From assembly GCF_037975245.1 (NCBI RefSeq), contig NC_092567.1, forward strand, positions 2,713,214 through 2,777,213: DNA of 64,000 bases, read 5' to 3'. Position numbers and translations under genes: made by a program. The notes under the pieces are model-generated. The model ran no database searches, was not told the origin of the DNA, and worked only from the letters and a program-made list of their open reading frames with translations. Shown piece after piece: positions 40,930-52,587 of this stretch (the first letter of the stretch is position 1; each line of letters starts with the position of its first letter). The stretch is from Apostichopus japonicus (taxonomy: Eukaryota; Echinodermata; Holothuroidea; Aspidochirotida; Stichopodidae).

Positions 40930-43672
40930 ATCCATCTGTTTCTTAGTTTCAAGTTAAACCCAGATATGCCCTTTCATATATAAGCCTGCTAGGACCCAGA
41001 CATTCATATCAGTCACGAAAAAAATATATATATACATTGATCTAAAGCGATAATGAAATATAATCAATATGGATCCCTCAAATCCCATTACAGCTCAAAC
41101 TACTGGAACTGAGTAACATTTACTAACTGTTGTATTGCTGCGTATAGTGACATCACAACGTTAAGATTCTAGAGATGTAAAGTATGCATCGATATTTTCA
41201 CCAATAAAACATGTTTTGACTGAGACGGTGTGGAAGAGAGACAATGGAAGCACGATAGATTCATTTCGCTTTATATGTTTTTATCTGTTTCAATATTCTC
41301 TATCTTAAGAATATTCATTGATTCACGAGGCACTAACTTTTATAAGGAGAGCACATAGGGGTCTACATGCAGAGAGAGAAGGACAACAATAATTAGGAAA
41401 TAGGATGAAAGTGCTGGAGTACGAGCGTGGAAGGGAGACTTCATTTATTTTCATTTATTTGTACCAACCTCGTCACAAGGTTTCTAACGTATATTGTGTA
41501 TTGTACGATATCTATACATCCTGGAGAAATAACTCCTCGTCGTTGGACAATTGCAAATTTATCTTTAAATATAATTGTCGTTACTTCAGTATGGCGACCC
41601 CCCCCCCCCTCCAAGATTAGGATGATAGAAGGGTGATAAAACCTTTTAATATCATCACGACACGTACGATTGCGCCCATTTAAAAAATGTCGGGTAAAAT
41701 GAAAATCATCCTAGATTAACGCTCTGTCCTACCGTGACCTGTATTACATACTAATGTTCCATACCTCACTGATCTGTAACACTTTAAAACAAATCTAATA
41801 AAAAAAATTATGTCAATATCTTACAGTTAGAATAATCACCAAGACTAGTTTGAAGTCTCTATAGCTATGCATACTGTAGCACTTTCATCCATGTAAACAA
41901 GCATGCCTTAATCCTTAGCGACTGCAACATAATACCTATAGCAATATAGACTACTGTATATAACTATGTGTTGGCTGTAATACCAGACAGTCGTATTTTA
42001 AATCACCTTAGTCTCTACTTAAGACAAATCCCTCTTATGACATCGTCAAAGGTTTCAGATATAGCATTGCTTATACCATTTTGATCGAGAGGTATAATTA
42101 TTTTATCAATAACGGTGTATCATAAAAAAAAAAAATGATCAGATTAAAAATCCCCATCGTTATAATCTGCAACATTTACATCTCTTCCGTTAACTAACTA
42201 TTCCTTAAATCGTTTTGATTGGACAATTCCTATTAATTGGGAATACATGAACAATTCGTATGGGACACCCATTGTATCCTGCACGTAGAGGTATTTTAGT
42301 AAATGCCAACAGAAATTTACACAATCCTCATATCTTGCCCCAAAAAAGTGCATTTCTGTACTTTGTGTTGTTTTTGCTACAATCTGCTGGTAGCAAACTT
42401 GACCGTTAAGGGAATGAGTAGGACTTGAAAACATATTGTTACTTCAGTCCACCAGGGAAGATTAAAGTAAGTTTTCTAACAAACAAATATCTATGACAAT
42501 AAATTTATGGGACACAAGTTGTCTAAATCTGGTTGAACGACAAATAATTCACTAATCATGAGCAGTCACGTGATTGTGACAACATATCTAAATATCTTAG
42601 TAAGTTGCAGGGTATCCATTAATTCTTCGAATATTTCACAGCTTGGTCAATTTACAAACTATGACGTAATAGGCAGCTTTATATAATGGAGACCAAATTC
42701 TCCTTACACCAGAGAAAAGAAGAGAATGAACATAACCAGGGAAATCCAGGGAGCCTGCTACAAAGGCAAATATGCAAGGGAAGCTACAGTAAGGTACAGG
42801 GTCGGCTAAACGGACTGTTGTTTCGACTGATGTAACTTGTATGTGTTATGATGAACATTTGCCCGAAATTAATTCAACATAAACAAGAACGGTGCAACAT
42901 GATTGACAACATTCTACGGTTTCATACTTAATGTACATCGAGATGGTGACGTAAACGCGGGATATGTTCAGTACATTCATTAAGGTGAAGACTGTATTTG
43001 ATTAAGATATGTGTTAATGTCATTGATTTTTACTACAGCTAAGTTTTGTTTCAGAAGAATAATACCAATGTTTCACGAGGATTTATAGTGGTATGTTGGA
43101 AACGTTAAGCAGGGTCGGTTATGTCAATTATGTTGTTTCAGAGTCATGCACGCTACTATTGTGTTCTATTAAATGTTGAATGATATGCTTAGTTGTTAAT
43201 TATCATACCAATGCTCGTAATTTACTTACAGACTTTTATCTCAAAAATATATGTTAAAGATATGTATTTCTGTTCACTTCCAGATTTTTATAAGTTTGTT
43301 TCTATACGTTTGGAATAAACGTGATACAAAAGTTTACATGAGTTGTTCCTCTGTTATTTTGCGCCCTCAACTCTCCACCCAATCCTAGACACTAATGATA
43401 AGTAATGAATGAGGCTGGAAGGTATGGATGTGGCAATAAAATATCCTTAACACTTGAAGGTAATTATCAAGATAAATAAGCAATTAGCGGATGACAAATT
43501 ATGAATATTTAAATCAGATTATCAGTTTTCGACTAAACCGTAGTTGGAACAACTCCACCCACCCTCTCCTTCGTCGAATGTATGCATTTTGTGTCTGTTC
43601 CAAACACGAGGGAAATAATACGAATATCTGTCTTATATTAATATTTTATCAAGTGAGTGCATATATTTTAGT
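40930..43672. repeat. Degenerate tandem repeat unit A (left of the transposon)
   Basis: Landmarks align with 54700-56247: CCTTTCATATATAAGCC/CCTTTCATTATATCTATATAGGCC, TTTGTGTTGTTTTTGCTACAATCTGCTGG/TTTGTGTTGTGTTTGCTATAATCTGCTGG, ACTTGACCGT, GGGACA..., AGTTGCAGGG, CCAGGGAGC(C)TGCTACA, and GAAATAATACGAATAT near the right end. It is about 1.2 kb longer than unit B, mainly between about 41100 and 42250. The 78-codon minus frame at 42198-42434 lies in the repeat and is not kept in unit B. Confidence 0.75.
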
Positions 43673-43674
43673 TA
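43673..43674. other. TA target-site duplication (left)
   Basis: TA immediately before the CACTCT terminus. It matches TA at 54460-54461 after the right terminus. In the unoccupied paralogous site (about 56244-56245) a single TA joins the same flanks. Confidence 0.85.
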
Positions 43675-43815
43675 CACTCTAAAAACGTCCTGGTGGAATA
43701 ATCCTGGTTACCTCAAAGTGACACCATTGGGGTTAAAATATAAGCAGCCAACCCGTATCCTGGTTAGCCTGATATGAATTTTATCACGCTCTTACTTTTA
43801 ACCTCTTTCCTGGTT
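43675..43815. promoter_or_regulatory. Left subterminal region with CCTGGT motifs
   Basis: CCTGGT occurs at 43689, 43703, 43759 and 43809, the first inside the terminal inverted repeat. In plant En/Spm the equivalent subterminal repeats bind TNPA and also carry the promoter. By analogy this zone may bind an element protein and contain the transcription start. No TATA box can be assigned with confidence. Confidence 0.6.
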
Positions 43816-43902
43816 GAATTCAGTGACGTAATTGACATGCTAACTTCGCGGGCTTTTCATAACACATTGTCGGTCGAAAGAATTCACATCAGGCCAGAAA
43901 CC

Positions 43903-46900
43903 ATGGATGAGTTTGTCAAAGAAAAATTAGCAGAATGGAATCTATCATCACTGAATGAAATATTTGAAGGTAAAGTTTGTTTTGATTATTGTGCAGAAAG
44001 GTTTGACCTATTTCCTTTGAAATACGTGCGATTTTCTGATCAGACGTTCGGTAGGCCAATGGAGTGGGCTAACACTAAGTTGACTAATAGGGCTAGGCCC
44101 AACGTTAGGACAGGTCTAGCGATGGATAAGCCTATACATTGCTAGCTGTCGAACAGGTGTGCTTTACTTTAGTACCTTAAATAGGCCTACGTTAAACCGG
44201 TTGCCGTGACTTATGCCGCCCTATAAATAACTGCCCTAAAAAGGAGCGAACCGCCACTAAAAATGGTTACTCTTGTGTTTTTTTTTGCTTAATTTTACGA
44301 CAGAAATTTAGCCTACTGTAGCAACTACCAATACCATATCGCGATTGCAACTCTCCTTAGTTTGTGCATAGGCTACGCATAGCCTAACAGTATTAGGCTA
44401 GGCCTGCTGATACTAATGGCTAAGCGTATACTAATGTTAATCCCCACTGTTAATTATTACTACAGTAAGTTAGGCTAGGACTATGTGTCAGGCCTTTTAA
44501 AGTGTTAAACTAGTCAATCTAGCCTAGGCCAACTTACAAATACAATTCCATTTTAGGAAATAATTTATTCAGTATCGCATCTCAATTTGCTACACAATCA
44601 ACGATTTTACGCTAAAGAACTGAAAAAAACCTCAGAACTGCCACGCAAAATTTGAACACTAAATTATTCCCTGCACTTACACTACAGGGATAGGCCTAGT
44701 AGTAGTATTGCAGTGAATATCAATGATCTAGCTTACTTTCATATATACGAGTTCTGTTGCATTTGTTTGCAAAAAGTAATTTGGAAGTTTGGAAAGGTTT
44801 TAGGTCACAGTTATGTTTAGCCACATTTAGCCAAATTATTAGTTCGCAATGGCATGTTTTTTAACACTTAGTGTTTGGGCCAAACTTACTGTTAGGCCCA
44901 AAAGTAAAGTTGGTGGTTTAATACATCTGTGCATCATTCCGTAGTGATCTAATGAATGACAGTTTTTATTTTGACAGGATTATAGATTAACATTTTTTTG
45001 TAGATAGAGCTTCATCAGAAACGTTTAAAATGTTTCATTTAATTTTTCGATGAATGCTCTTGGTGGGGGAACTACATTCAATCGTACTGTACCAAAGGGA
45101 TTGTATTTGAACCATGTTTCACTATTTTTTCTTCAGAGAACATGATCGATGAGGAAGCTTTCTTGTTGCTAGACGAAGCAGCCTTAACAGAAATGGTGAA
45201 AGCGGTAGGACCACGAAAAAAGTTCCTGAAAAAATTACAAGAAGAGCAGGTACATACTATTTTCAACTGACACACAGTGAATTGTTACTTTTAGTAATCA
45301 TGGGATATACTTGTTCAGTATGTGACCTGGTTGTCCATGGAAATGCAAGTTCACTTGTTTGGCATTTTAAAAACAGACATGCTCTTTTAGCTGGCAGAAT
45401 GTTTACCCGTCCAGTAGCCTGTGGCCAAGATGGCTGTTTACAGACATTCAGATATTCAACTGCTCTCAAAAGGCATGTTGAAAGGAACCACGATATCCTT
45501 GAATTTGGTGATGTGAATGTAAATGTTGCACATCCTGTCATTGATATCATTCAGGACGTCCCTGGTGAGGACCCTGAGGCTATTCCTCCTAACGTTGATG
45601 GTGGTAATGAACATGTACTTGCTAAGGAAGATGTAACAAAGTTGGCTGCATCAACGTTAGCTAAGTTGAAGGCATCCAGCAGTGTCGTTCAATCTACAGT
45701 TGATCATGTGGTCTCTGAAACATCAAGTTTATTCTTTGATGTTATTAATACATTACAATTCAAAACAGCTGAGTTACTACAAGGTTTAGGGATACATGAG
45801 GATGATGATAGAAGGAAGACTCTCATGGATTTGTTTGCAGAACATCAATACCCATATGAGCACTTGGAAACTGCTCATCAACAACATCAATATTTTGTAC
45901 AAAGTGGCTATTTTATTAAACCACGTGAAATACCATTCGCTGTTGCATATTACCCTCGCAATAATGCACAAACTGGTCATGTTGTTCAAGTAGCAAAGCA
46001 TGTTACCTTCCAATACATTCCGCTGCATGATCTTTTAAAATGTGTTTTGGAAAGTAAGGGATTCATGAGAACTGTTTGCCACTACCAGCCTAGTAATGAT
46101 GGAGTGATGCGGGATTTTCACGATGGAAAGTTCTGTAAAGATAATGAGTTCTTCTCTAACCAATTGAACATCAAACTTCTTTTGTACACTGATGAGTGCG
46201 AGATTACCAATCCGCTAGGGTCGAAGGCAGGTTTGCATAAAATTGGAGTAATTTATTGCACAATACTAAATTTACCCCCTCAGTTTCGTTCTTCGCTGTG
46301 TAACTGTTTTCTTGTGGCATTGTACAATGCTGGGGATGTGAAAACTTATGGATTTGATCCTATTTTGCAACCTCTCGTGAATGACTTACAGATGCTTGAG
46401 AGAGATGGATTGCAAATTACAACAGATGCATTTGAGGGGATTGTTCACATTAGTGTCGCTCAAGTTGCTGGGGATAACCTAGGTATGAATGGAATCTGTG
46501 GCTTTGTGGAGAGTTTCGTCAGCAATCACTATTGCAGGCATTGCAGAATGCATAGGAATGATATGCAAAATGCATCAGTATCAAAGCCTGAGCTACTTCG
46601 CAACTTTAACAATTATAATGAAGATGTTCGTCGTAATGACCCAGCCTCTACCGGTGTCAAAATTCCATGCCTTTTAAATGATCTGGCACACTTCCATGTA
46701 ACAACTAATTATGCACCTGATTTAATGCATGACTTACTGGAAGGCATATGTGGTCTTGAAGTTCATCTTGTTTTAGGAAATTTACTGCAGGATGGATTCT
46801 TTGATCTTGACTTACTTAATAGCAGAATCACTAGTTTTGACTATGCACCTTTTGATTCAAAAAACAAGCCTTCCCCAATATCCCGCAACAAAGTTCAGAA

Positions 46901-49900
46901 CCCAGATAGGCCATCTGGACAGACTGCATCCCAGATGTGGTGTCTTATACGTTATCTTCCTCTTATGATTGGAGACAAAGTTCCGGAGGGTAACACTCAC
47001 CTAGAACTGATTCTTATTCTTTTGGAATGTATGGACTTCATCTTCTGCCCAGAAGTTACAGTAGATGAAACACTGTTTCTTAAACATCTTATTCAAGACC
47101 ATCATAATCACTTTTTGAATCTATATCCAGATCGAAATTTGAAGCCTAAACACCACTTCATGACCCACTATCCACAACAGATGCAATTACTAGGACCATT
47201 GATCAATTACTGGACAATGAGGTTTGAAGCCAAACATAGATTCTTCAAACGTCTTGGTCACATTATTTGTAATTACCGGAACATACTAAAGACTCTGAGC
47301 GAACGACAGCAAATGTTCCTCTGTTATAACATGATCAGTGGAGTAGATCTTGTGCACAAAGATGTTGAGGTGGGGCCTGGTTGTTCAACCATATTAGTAT
47401 CACTGGATCGAGCAGAATTCCTGAGCAGGGAACTTGGTATGCATATGTTTGAGGAGGTCTTTATTGCCAAATGGAGCATTGTTCATGGAGTCAAGTACTG
47501 CAAAAACCTATTAGTTGTCACTGGCAAATGTGATCAAGAGGAGCCAATATTTCAGCAGATCATCTATGTCATCTGTATTGACAATGGTGTCAAATTGGTC
47601 ACAGAGTCTTGGGATACTGTAAAATATGATAGACACACACATACTTATGCTCTACAACAGATTGCAGAACCTGCTTGGTCTGTCATATCAGTAAACAACC
47701 TGTACGACCGTCAACCCTACCATGCAGCAAAATCATACCAGGCCACTGAACTTTGTTATGTTACTCTACGCCATAGAATTCCTTGAGCGATTAATTTCAA
47801 AGCTTTGACGTAAACTTTAATTTAATTTCTCTAACTTTAGACACTTGCTGTAATGAACAACTCGCTGGATTATGTACCAGACCTTTTTCTCCCGACTACA
47901 TCTACTCCAAAGAGATCATCACTGGACACTACAAGTGACGATTCCAGCCTTGTGGAGAACAGTGTCCCACTTAAAAAGTCCAAATCTTACCATTGGGAGG
48001 TCATACCTGCCTTCGTGAGTATAAAATACTTTTCTGCCTACTTGTCAAGCAGTGTACTGTATGTACTACTTATTAGCCATTAAAGGATTCCCAAATATCA
48101 CATTTTCTGGCATGAAATAATCTAGTACGGGAAGTTCTCTTCTAATGTATCTGAATGACTATAAATTGTAAATTATGTCTTTGCCAAAATACTTAAAGCA
48201 ATACTGTTCTTCATCAACAGACAATGAGGCTGGCATATGGCATACCTGTACAGTAATATTCAGTATTGTACAGGTAGTACAAGTGTAGTGCAATGGAAAA
48301 TATATTTATTTAATTGCCTGAGTCAACATTCTTCAAATTGCAATGTGTTCAGCATGTGGCAGATCTCTTACAGCTACAGTAGGTCCCACAAACCATACAA
48401 TTTGAAATTTGGATAGCTTTTAATCCTCATGAAAAGAACATCCCTCCAAAATGTTTTGAGAAAGTTTAAGCTCCCTGGTGCTACAACTGCAGTCATGTTT
48501 TGTGTCACTTGAGCAGGGTTGCTTTAAATTGAGTTGCCTTCTGAATTTCTTGACAGAACAAAATACAATTCTGGAAATCATACTAGATCCTCAGTGTAAA
48601 TCTGCAAGAGGTAACCAACATAAATTCCCAGTCAAATGACAATTTTACCACAAATCTATAAAACTTATGTGATTTACTGTATGTATTATGTGAAGGTTAC
48701 AGTATATTATTTAATATCAATTTATCAAAACAACTGGTTTAGTACAACATCAGCTGTCATTATATTATTGTCTCTATTCCATTTTTAAAGAGTGTCAGAA
48801 CAATTCTCGAGAGCCACTCATCAGAAGGCGGAGATATTATAAAGGAACTAGAAAGTGGTGTGCTCAGTAGAAAGAGAAGGCTCAAAATGGTACAGATTCT
48901 TGTTGCCTACATGATTGAAAATTTTGGTGACAGGTTAGTACCTTTACTACATTATATGAGAGAAAGAATGTTCACTCATTGTTTCTGCCATATGGGATTT
49001 GGGCGAAACTTGATTCATTTCAGGTTCAATCTTTGCAATAATTTACTTCACTCCTCACTTACCAGTCTGTTACACTGCTGCACCTCTCACTACCGTGATA
49101 GTGACCTCTGGTAACCTTTGCCACTGCCCTCACTGCCACTATTTTATTTGCCGGTGATTGAGGTTACATGCAACATGTACAGTATTTTGAGTCAAAAGGA
49201 CAGTTCCAGTATTCATCATAATTTGCAATAAAGCAGCTGGATGTTGGCTCCACCCTTTCATGTAAGGGTGATTTTACTGTATTATTGCCAAAGTGAAAAG
49301 TATTCCATTTCACTTTTTTAACTGGCTGCTGGCTTGAGATAAAATACTTTTTTCTTCCTCTTTCAATTAATTGCACACAGACCCACAACAGATATAAAAG
49401 TCAGGATGGCAAGAGCTATAATTCAGGACTTTCCTGTATTAAAAGATGAAGAAGGTCAAGGATTTGTAAGTAGTATGATATGGATCGTTCCATAGGGCTG
49501 AGCTAGTCACCTCTTAGATTTGGCTGATCTTTAGCTCATCTGAAACAATATGTGACTATGATTGAAATCCAAAAACCTAAGTGTTCTCAGCCTTGTACTT
49601 TCCAAGTTGCATTCATTTAAATTTTGGGTGCCACAACCACTTTTGCAGTTTCATGGACTTCAACATTTTGGGGAAACCAAGGAGCTGCCAAATTTCTTGG
49701 AAGGCGCTATAAACCTTACATAAATCTCTAGCCAGATATAAGGGGTGAAAATGAGTTGGTTTTAGATTGAATTACCCATATTCAAATTAAATTCTGCTCT
49801 TCATTTTCTCCTAAAAGTGTAATTGATATGAGGCATTGTTGTTTGCCTCAGATACTCAAAATGTTGTTTGTCTGTGATGTATTTTGTAATTTTTTGAAGG

Positions 49901-52587
49901 CTTACAGATTATTTCTTTGGTGTTGCTATATTCACACAGGAAGCTTGGTATACTCCTGGAAAAGGGTTGCATTCTGCAAGTGGTTGGCTCGAGGAAAGGC
50001 TGCGAAATGTTCGCAGACGCACAAGTGGTACTAAGCGGACTGCCCAGGTTCCAACTGTTTCAAAGATGGTGAAAGTTACCGCGTTACCAGGTAGATACTG
50101 TTTACTGTTATTCAAGTTCAGTTTGTGAAATAATTTCAATTAAAGTGTTCTATCTGCTTTTAGCAAGATAAATCTAATTAACAGGTATTTTAACCAACAT
50201 TTCATTTTGACAGTACGTTATATTCACTATACTTGCCGTGACTGGGACATACCATATGAGCTGTCTGGCTTGATCCTTTGTTTTGTTTATGTTTTGTCCT
50301 TAGTATTGCATAAAGAAACCTTTTATATTTTTCATTTGAATACTTGTGTGTCAAATTAACAGAAATTTAACATACCTCATCAATAATGTTGGCCAGACAG
50401 TTTGCTATTTAACTACAGTATTAATCACATGTAATTAATGAAATATTTGTTGAAATTCTCTCAGAATATTGAGAATTAAATGAAAGGAATCTTGAGATAT
50501 CTCATTCCATATAATACCTTTTTTCCCACACAGACTGCTCTGTAAGTGAAACAGACGACTATGCTATGAAAGAATGGCTAAAAAATCATATTGAGCCACT
50601 CTCTCAGGTGCACGAGTTCATGGAGAAGACGACGATAAAACGGGCAGAGTGGATCCGGGCAAATCCTGGTTTATCAATTTCGTCCATCCTTAAGGAGTAC
50701 CCGCGGCTTATTGATATTCCTGGCATGGTAAGTAATTGTCAATACTTTTGGTAGCAAATATAACAACAGGCCTCCCACTGAACCATTAATCAACCCAGTA
50801 ATATCCAATATCGCAATTCAGACGCATATTTAAAAAAATTGGCCCAATTTGCTATGACAACCTAAATTCACAGGTCCCCTTTTCCCTTAAAAGAAATTAC
50901 ACATTTTTTTGTCATAGGCTAGGCTTCATATATCTTGTACAACCCATTTATGAATGTGCTGCATTTTCTCTCCCTGTCTCTTTAAGATTGAGATGGATTT
51001 TCGCAGAATTTATCCTGATGTTGCAGATAACCTTTTCATGCAGTGGACCCCGCCCTTCGTTGAAAAGGTTTTGCAGTATGCAGATCTGCAGGGAAAGTGG
51101 CAATCATATCTCAACGTCAGAGCAGATAGGCTAGATTCGGGTATGTACATATTGCTATCATAACATATTTCAACAAGATGTCATACAATTGCATTGATAG
51201 TTTGATTGCTTTTAGTTATTTCTGTAATATACTTTCAGAGAGAAGTTCAAATTGGAGCTTCAAGATATTTTATAATAGAGTAAACAGCAGTAATGTAGTC
51301 ATAACCAGTAGATCCAAGTTGAGACTTGTCCAAGTCCAGAACCTAACTCAAATCTGATACAAGTCCGAGTCTTCGTCAACTGTATGTTGCAGCATTCAAA
51401 CATTAACTATTGGTGTTTGCAGCTGACCGAAAGATAAGAAATGCACTAAGCTGAAGTTTGCGTCGTGTGATAAGCAAAACGGAGACAACATTATTTGAAA
51501 CTGAAGTAGTTGTTCAAAGATTGGTTTCTGCATTTTCTGTATATTTCAGATGAAAAGAAGAGTAACATTGGATTGAATTTGTTGCCCTGCATTTTACCAT
51601 CTGGGAGAAAAGGGAAGAAGAGGTGCAGCATTGATGATGCGATGAAATCCTTTGTGGATGTTCAACCTGTAAGTTATTATGGCTTCTACAGTTACACTCA
51701 AGTTGTCACAAATCAATGAAACAGTTGTTATTTGTAACAATTGACATGCAGACTGATGAGTTTGTAGTGAAACACACTATCAGCTGTGAAAATTGAAGTG
51801 ACTATGCATGTATCTTCGACCAATTGGGTCTTTGCAATCAGTCTTTTATGATGCTCTTTTATGCTGTAAAATGCTTCTTTTTTTTTTGTGTTCTTATAGT
51901 ACTGGCAGTAGTGGGAACTGGTAAAGTGGGGAGCTTCCCTTGTTTGAAGTTTCTAAACAAACTCTCTAAATGGACTTATTTTCCAAGTTTTTGATTGTTT
52001 TAAACGATAAAAAAGGAACTTCCAAAAATAAGGCTACAACAGACAAGGTTGCATGTCTGTTCATAGACATGACTAGTTACTTTTTTAAAAAGATGACTGA
52101 ATGTCTTGTGAGGTAAATTTCTTCCAGGGTGGTCAAAGACTTACAATTTTGCCCGAAGGTGACCATATTTGAATATCTGGCATATCTGGGGCCAATGCAG
52201 CATACCTTCAAAGTGTATTTTTCCAGCAAGTGTATATTTAAATCTGCTTTTTTTCTGTTTCTTAAGGTTGGCACCAACATGCCCAAATACTTGGAGGAAG
52301 TTGACAACCGCCAGCCTTTTGTTTTAATAATGGGTGATCGGGATGCTGCCCATCAAATCTTTGTTGTGGCGGATGGGCATGGATTAGAGCAGCAGACCCT
52401 ACTAAAAGCTCTTGATGTTTGCTTCAAGTTGTTTTATGTATTAGACCTTCACTATCCGTGGCAATGTGCAGTCACATGGGAGTTTGTCCAGAAGGTTCTA
52501 TACGGACTGGACAGTAAAGTCAAATCAAAAACATCACCTGCCGTGATTGCAATGAGGGCTGCATTGAAAGCAGGAATGGATGACTGA
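43903..52587 (+). CDS. SAM-domain protein of the CACTA element (10 exons, 506 aa)
   Basis: Predicted exons: 43903-43969, 45137-45249, 47841-48014, 48791-48933, 49381-49465, 49940-50090, 50534-50727, 50987-51140, 51550-51668 and 52267-52587. Every junction is GT-AG, all phases agree, and the joined frame runs 506 codons to TGA without an internal stop. The start has a strong context (GAAACCATGG). The same frame is open upstream to an ATG at 43774, so a longer N-terminus is possible. Residues about 4-58, split between exons 1 and 2, form a sterile alpha motif: EKLAEWNLSSLNEIFEENMI, then the LLLDEAALTEM core and G-P-R-K-K-F. Residues 61-118 are Ser/Thr-rich and low in structure. Exons 4-10 encode mixed charged and helical sequence that I recall from uncharacterised animal transposon-linked proteins but cannot assign a function. 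SAM domains mediate oligomerisation or partner binding. A role like plant TNPA (binding subterminal repeats, helping the transposase) is inference. The transposase lies within intron 2. Confidence 0.85.
45250..47840 (+). other. Intron 2 of the SAM gene, nearly filled by the transposase frame
   Basis: Donor CAG/GTACAT at 45250 and acceptor CTCTAACTTTAG ending at 47840. The intron is 2,591 bases, of which 2,487 are the transposase coding frame, leaving 50 bases upstream and 54 downstream. Exon 2 ends and exon 3 begins in phase 0. Reading from exon 2 straight into the intron meets TGA after seven codons (45268-45270), so retention would end the SAM protein early. Confidence 0.8.
45300..47786 (+). 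CDS. Tnp2-like transposase of the CACTA element (828 aa)
   Basis: A single uninterrupted frame from ATG at 45300 to TGA. Two C2H2 fingers lie at the N-terminus (C5, C8, H22, H27 and C41, C46, H59, H64), probably for DNA binding. The core resembles plant and animal CACTA transposases of the tnp2 type. YTDECEITNPLGSKAGLHKI followed by NLPP matches the first catalytic-Asp region (D298). LQPLVNDLQMLERDG matches the following helix. GDNLGMNGICGFVESF gives a second Asp (D392), with a C/C/H cluster (C412, C415, H418). APDLMHDLLEGI gives a likely Glu (E481). A C-terminal KPKHHFMTHYP...MRFEAKHRFFK block corresponds to the DUF4218-like part. Catalytic residue assignment is by motif, not structure. The frame sits entirely inside intron 2 of the SAM gene. 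An acceptor (ACTTTTAG/TAATC) lies 5 bases before the ATG. No stop or frameshift is seen, so the enzyme may be functional. Confidence 0.9.
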   Translation: MGYTCSVCDLVVHGNASSLVWHFKNRHALLAGRMFTRPVACGQDGCLQTFRYSTALKRHVERNHDILEFGDVNVNVAHPVIDIIQDVPGEDPEAIPPNVDGGNEHVLAKEDVTKLAASTLAKLKASSSVVQSTVDHVVSETSSLFFDVINTLQFKTAELLQGLGIHEDDDRRKTLMDLFAEHQYPYEHLETAHQQHQYFVQSGYFIKPREIPFAVAYYPRNNAQTGHVVQVAKHVTFQYIPLHDLLKCVLESKGFMRTVCHYQPSNDGVMRDFHDGKFCKDNEFFSNQLNIKLLLYTDECEITNPLGSKAGLHKIGVIYCTILNLPPQFRSSLCNCFLVALYNAGDVKTYGFDPILQPLVNDLQMLERDGLQITTDAFEGIVHISVAQVAGDNLGMNGICGFVESFVSNHYCRHCRMHRNDMQNASVSKPELLRNFNNYNEDVRRNDPASTGVKIPCLLNDLAHFHVTTNYAPDLMHDLLEGICGLEVHLVLGNLLQDGFFDLDLLNSRITSFDYAPFDSKNKPSPISRNKVQNPDRPSGQTASQMWCLIRYLPLMIGDKVPEGNTHLELILILLECMDFIFCPEVTVDETLFLKHLIQDHHNHFLNLYPDRNLKPKHHFMTHYPQQMQLLGPLINYWTMRFEAKHRFFKRLGHIICNYRNILKTLSERQQMFLCYNMISGVDLVHKDVEVGPGCSTILVSLDRAEFLSRELGMHMFEEVFIAKWSIVHGVKYCKNLLVVTGKCDQEEPIFQQIIYVICIDNGVKLVTESWDTVKYDRHTHTYALQQIAEPAWSVISVNNLYDRQPYHAAKSYQATELCYVTLRHRIP

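Noticed and set aside
42198-42434. 78-codon minus-strand frame as a gene
   Set aside because: It lies in the degenerate tandem repeat and the frame is not kept in unit B.
45282-45299. Transposase start at the TTG at 45282
   Set aside because: A TTG start is unlikely in an animal gene. The ATG at 45300 follows directly and lies just after a usable acceptor.
43903-52587. A single fused SAM-plus-transposase gene containing all exons
   Set aside because: Exon 2 to either acceptor before the transposase gives an immediate stop, while exon 2 to 47841 is in phase. The SAM exons and the transposase are therefore alternative products, not one fusion; only the exon-1 splice is compatible with joining.
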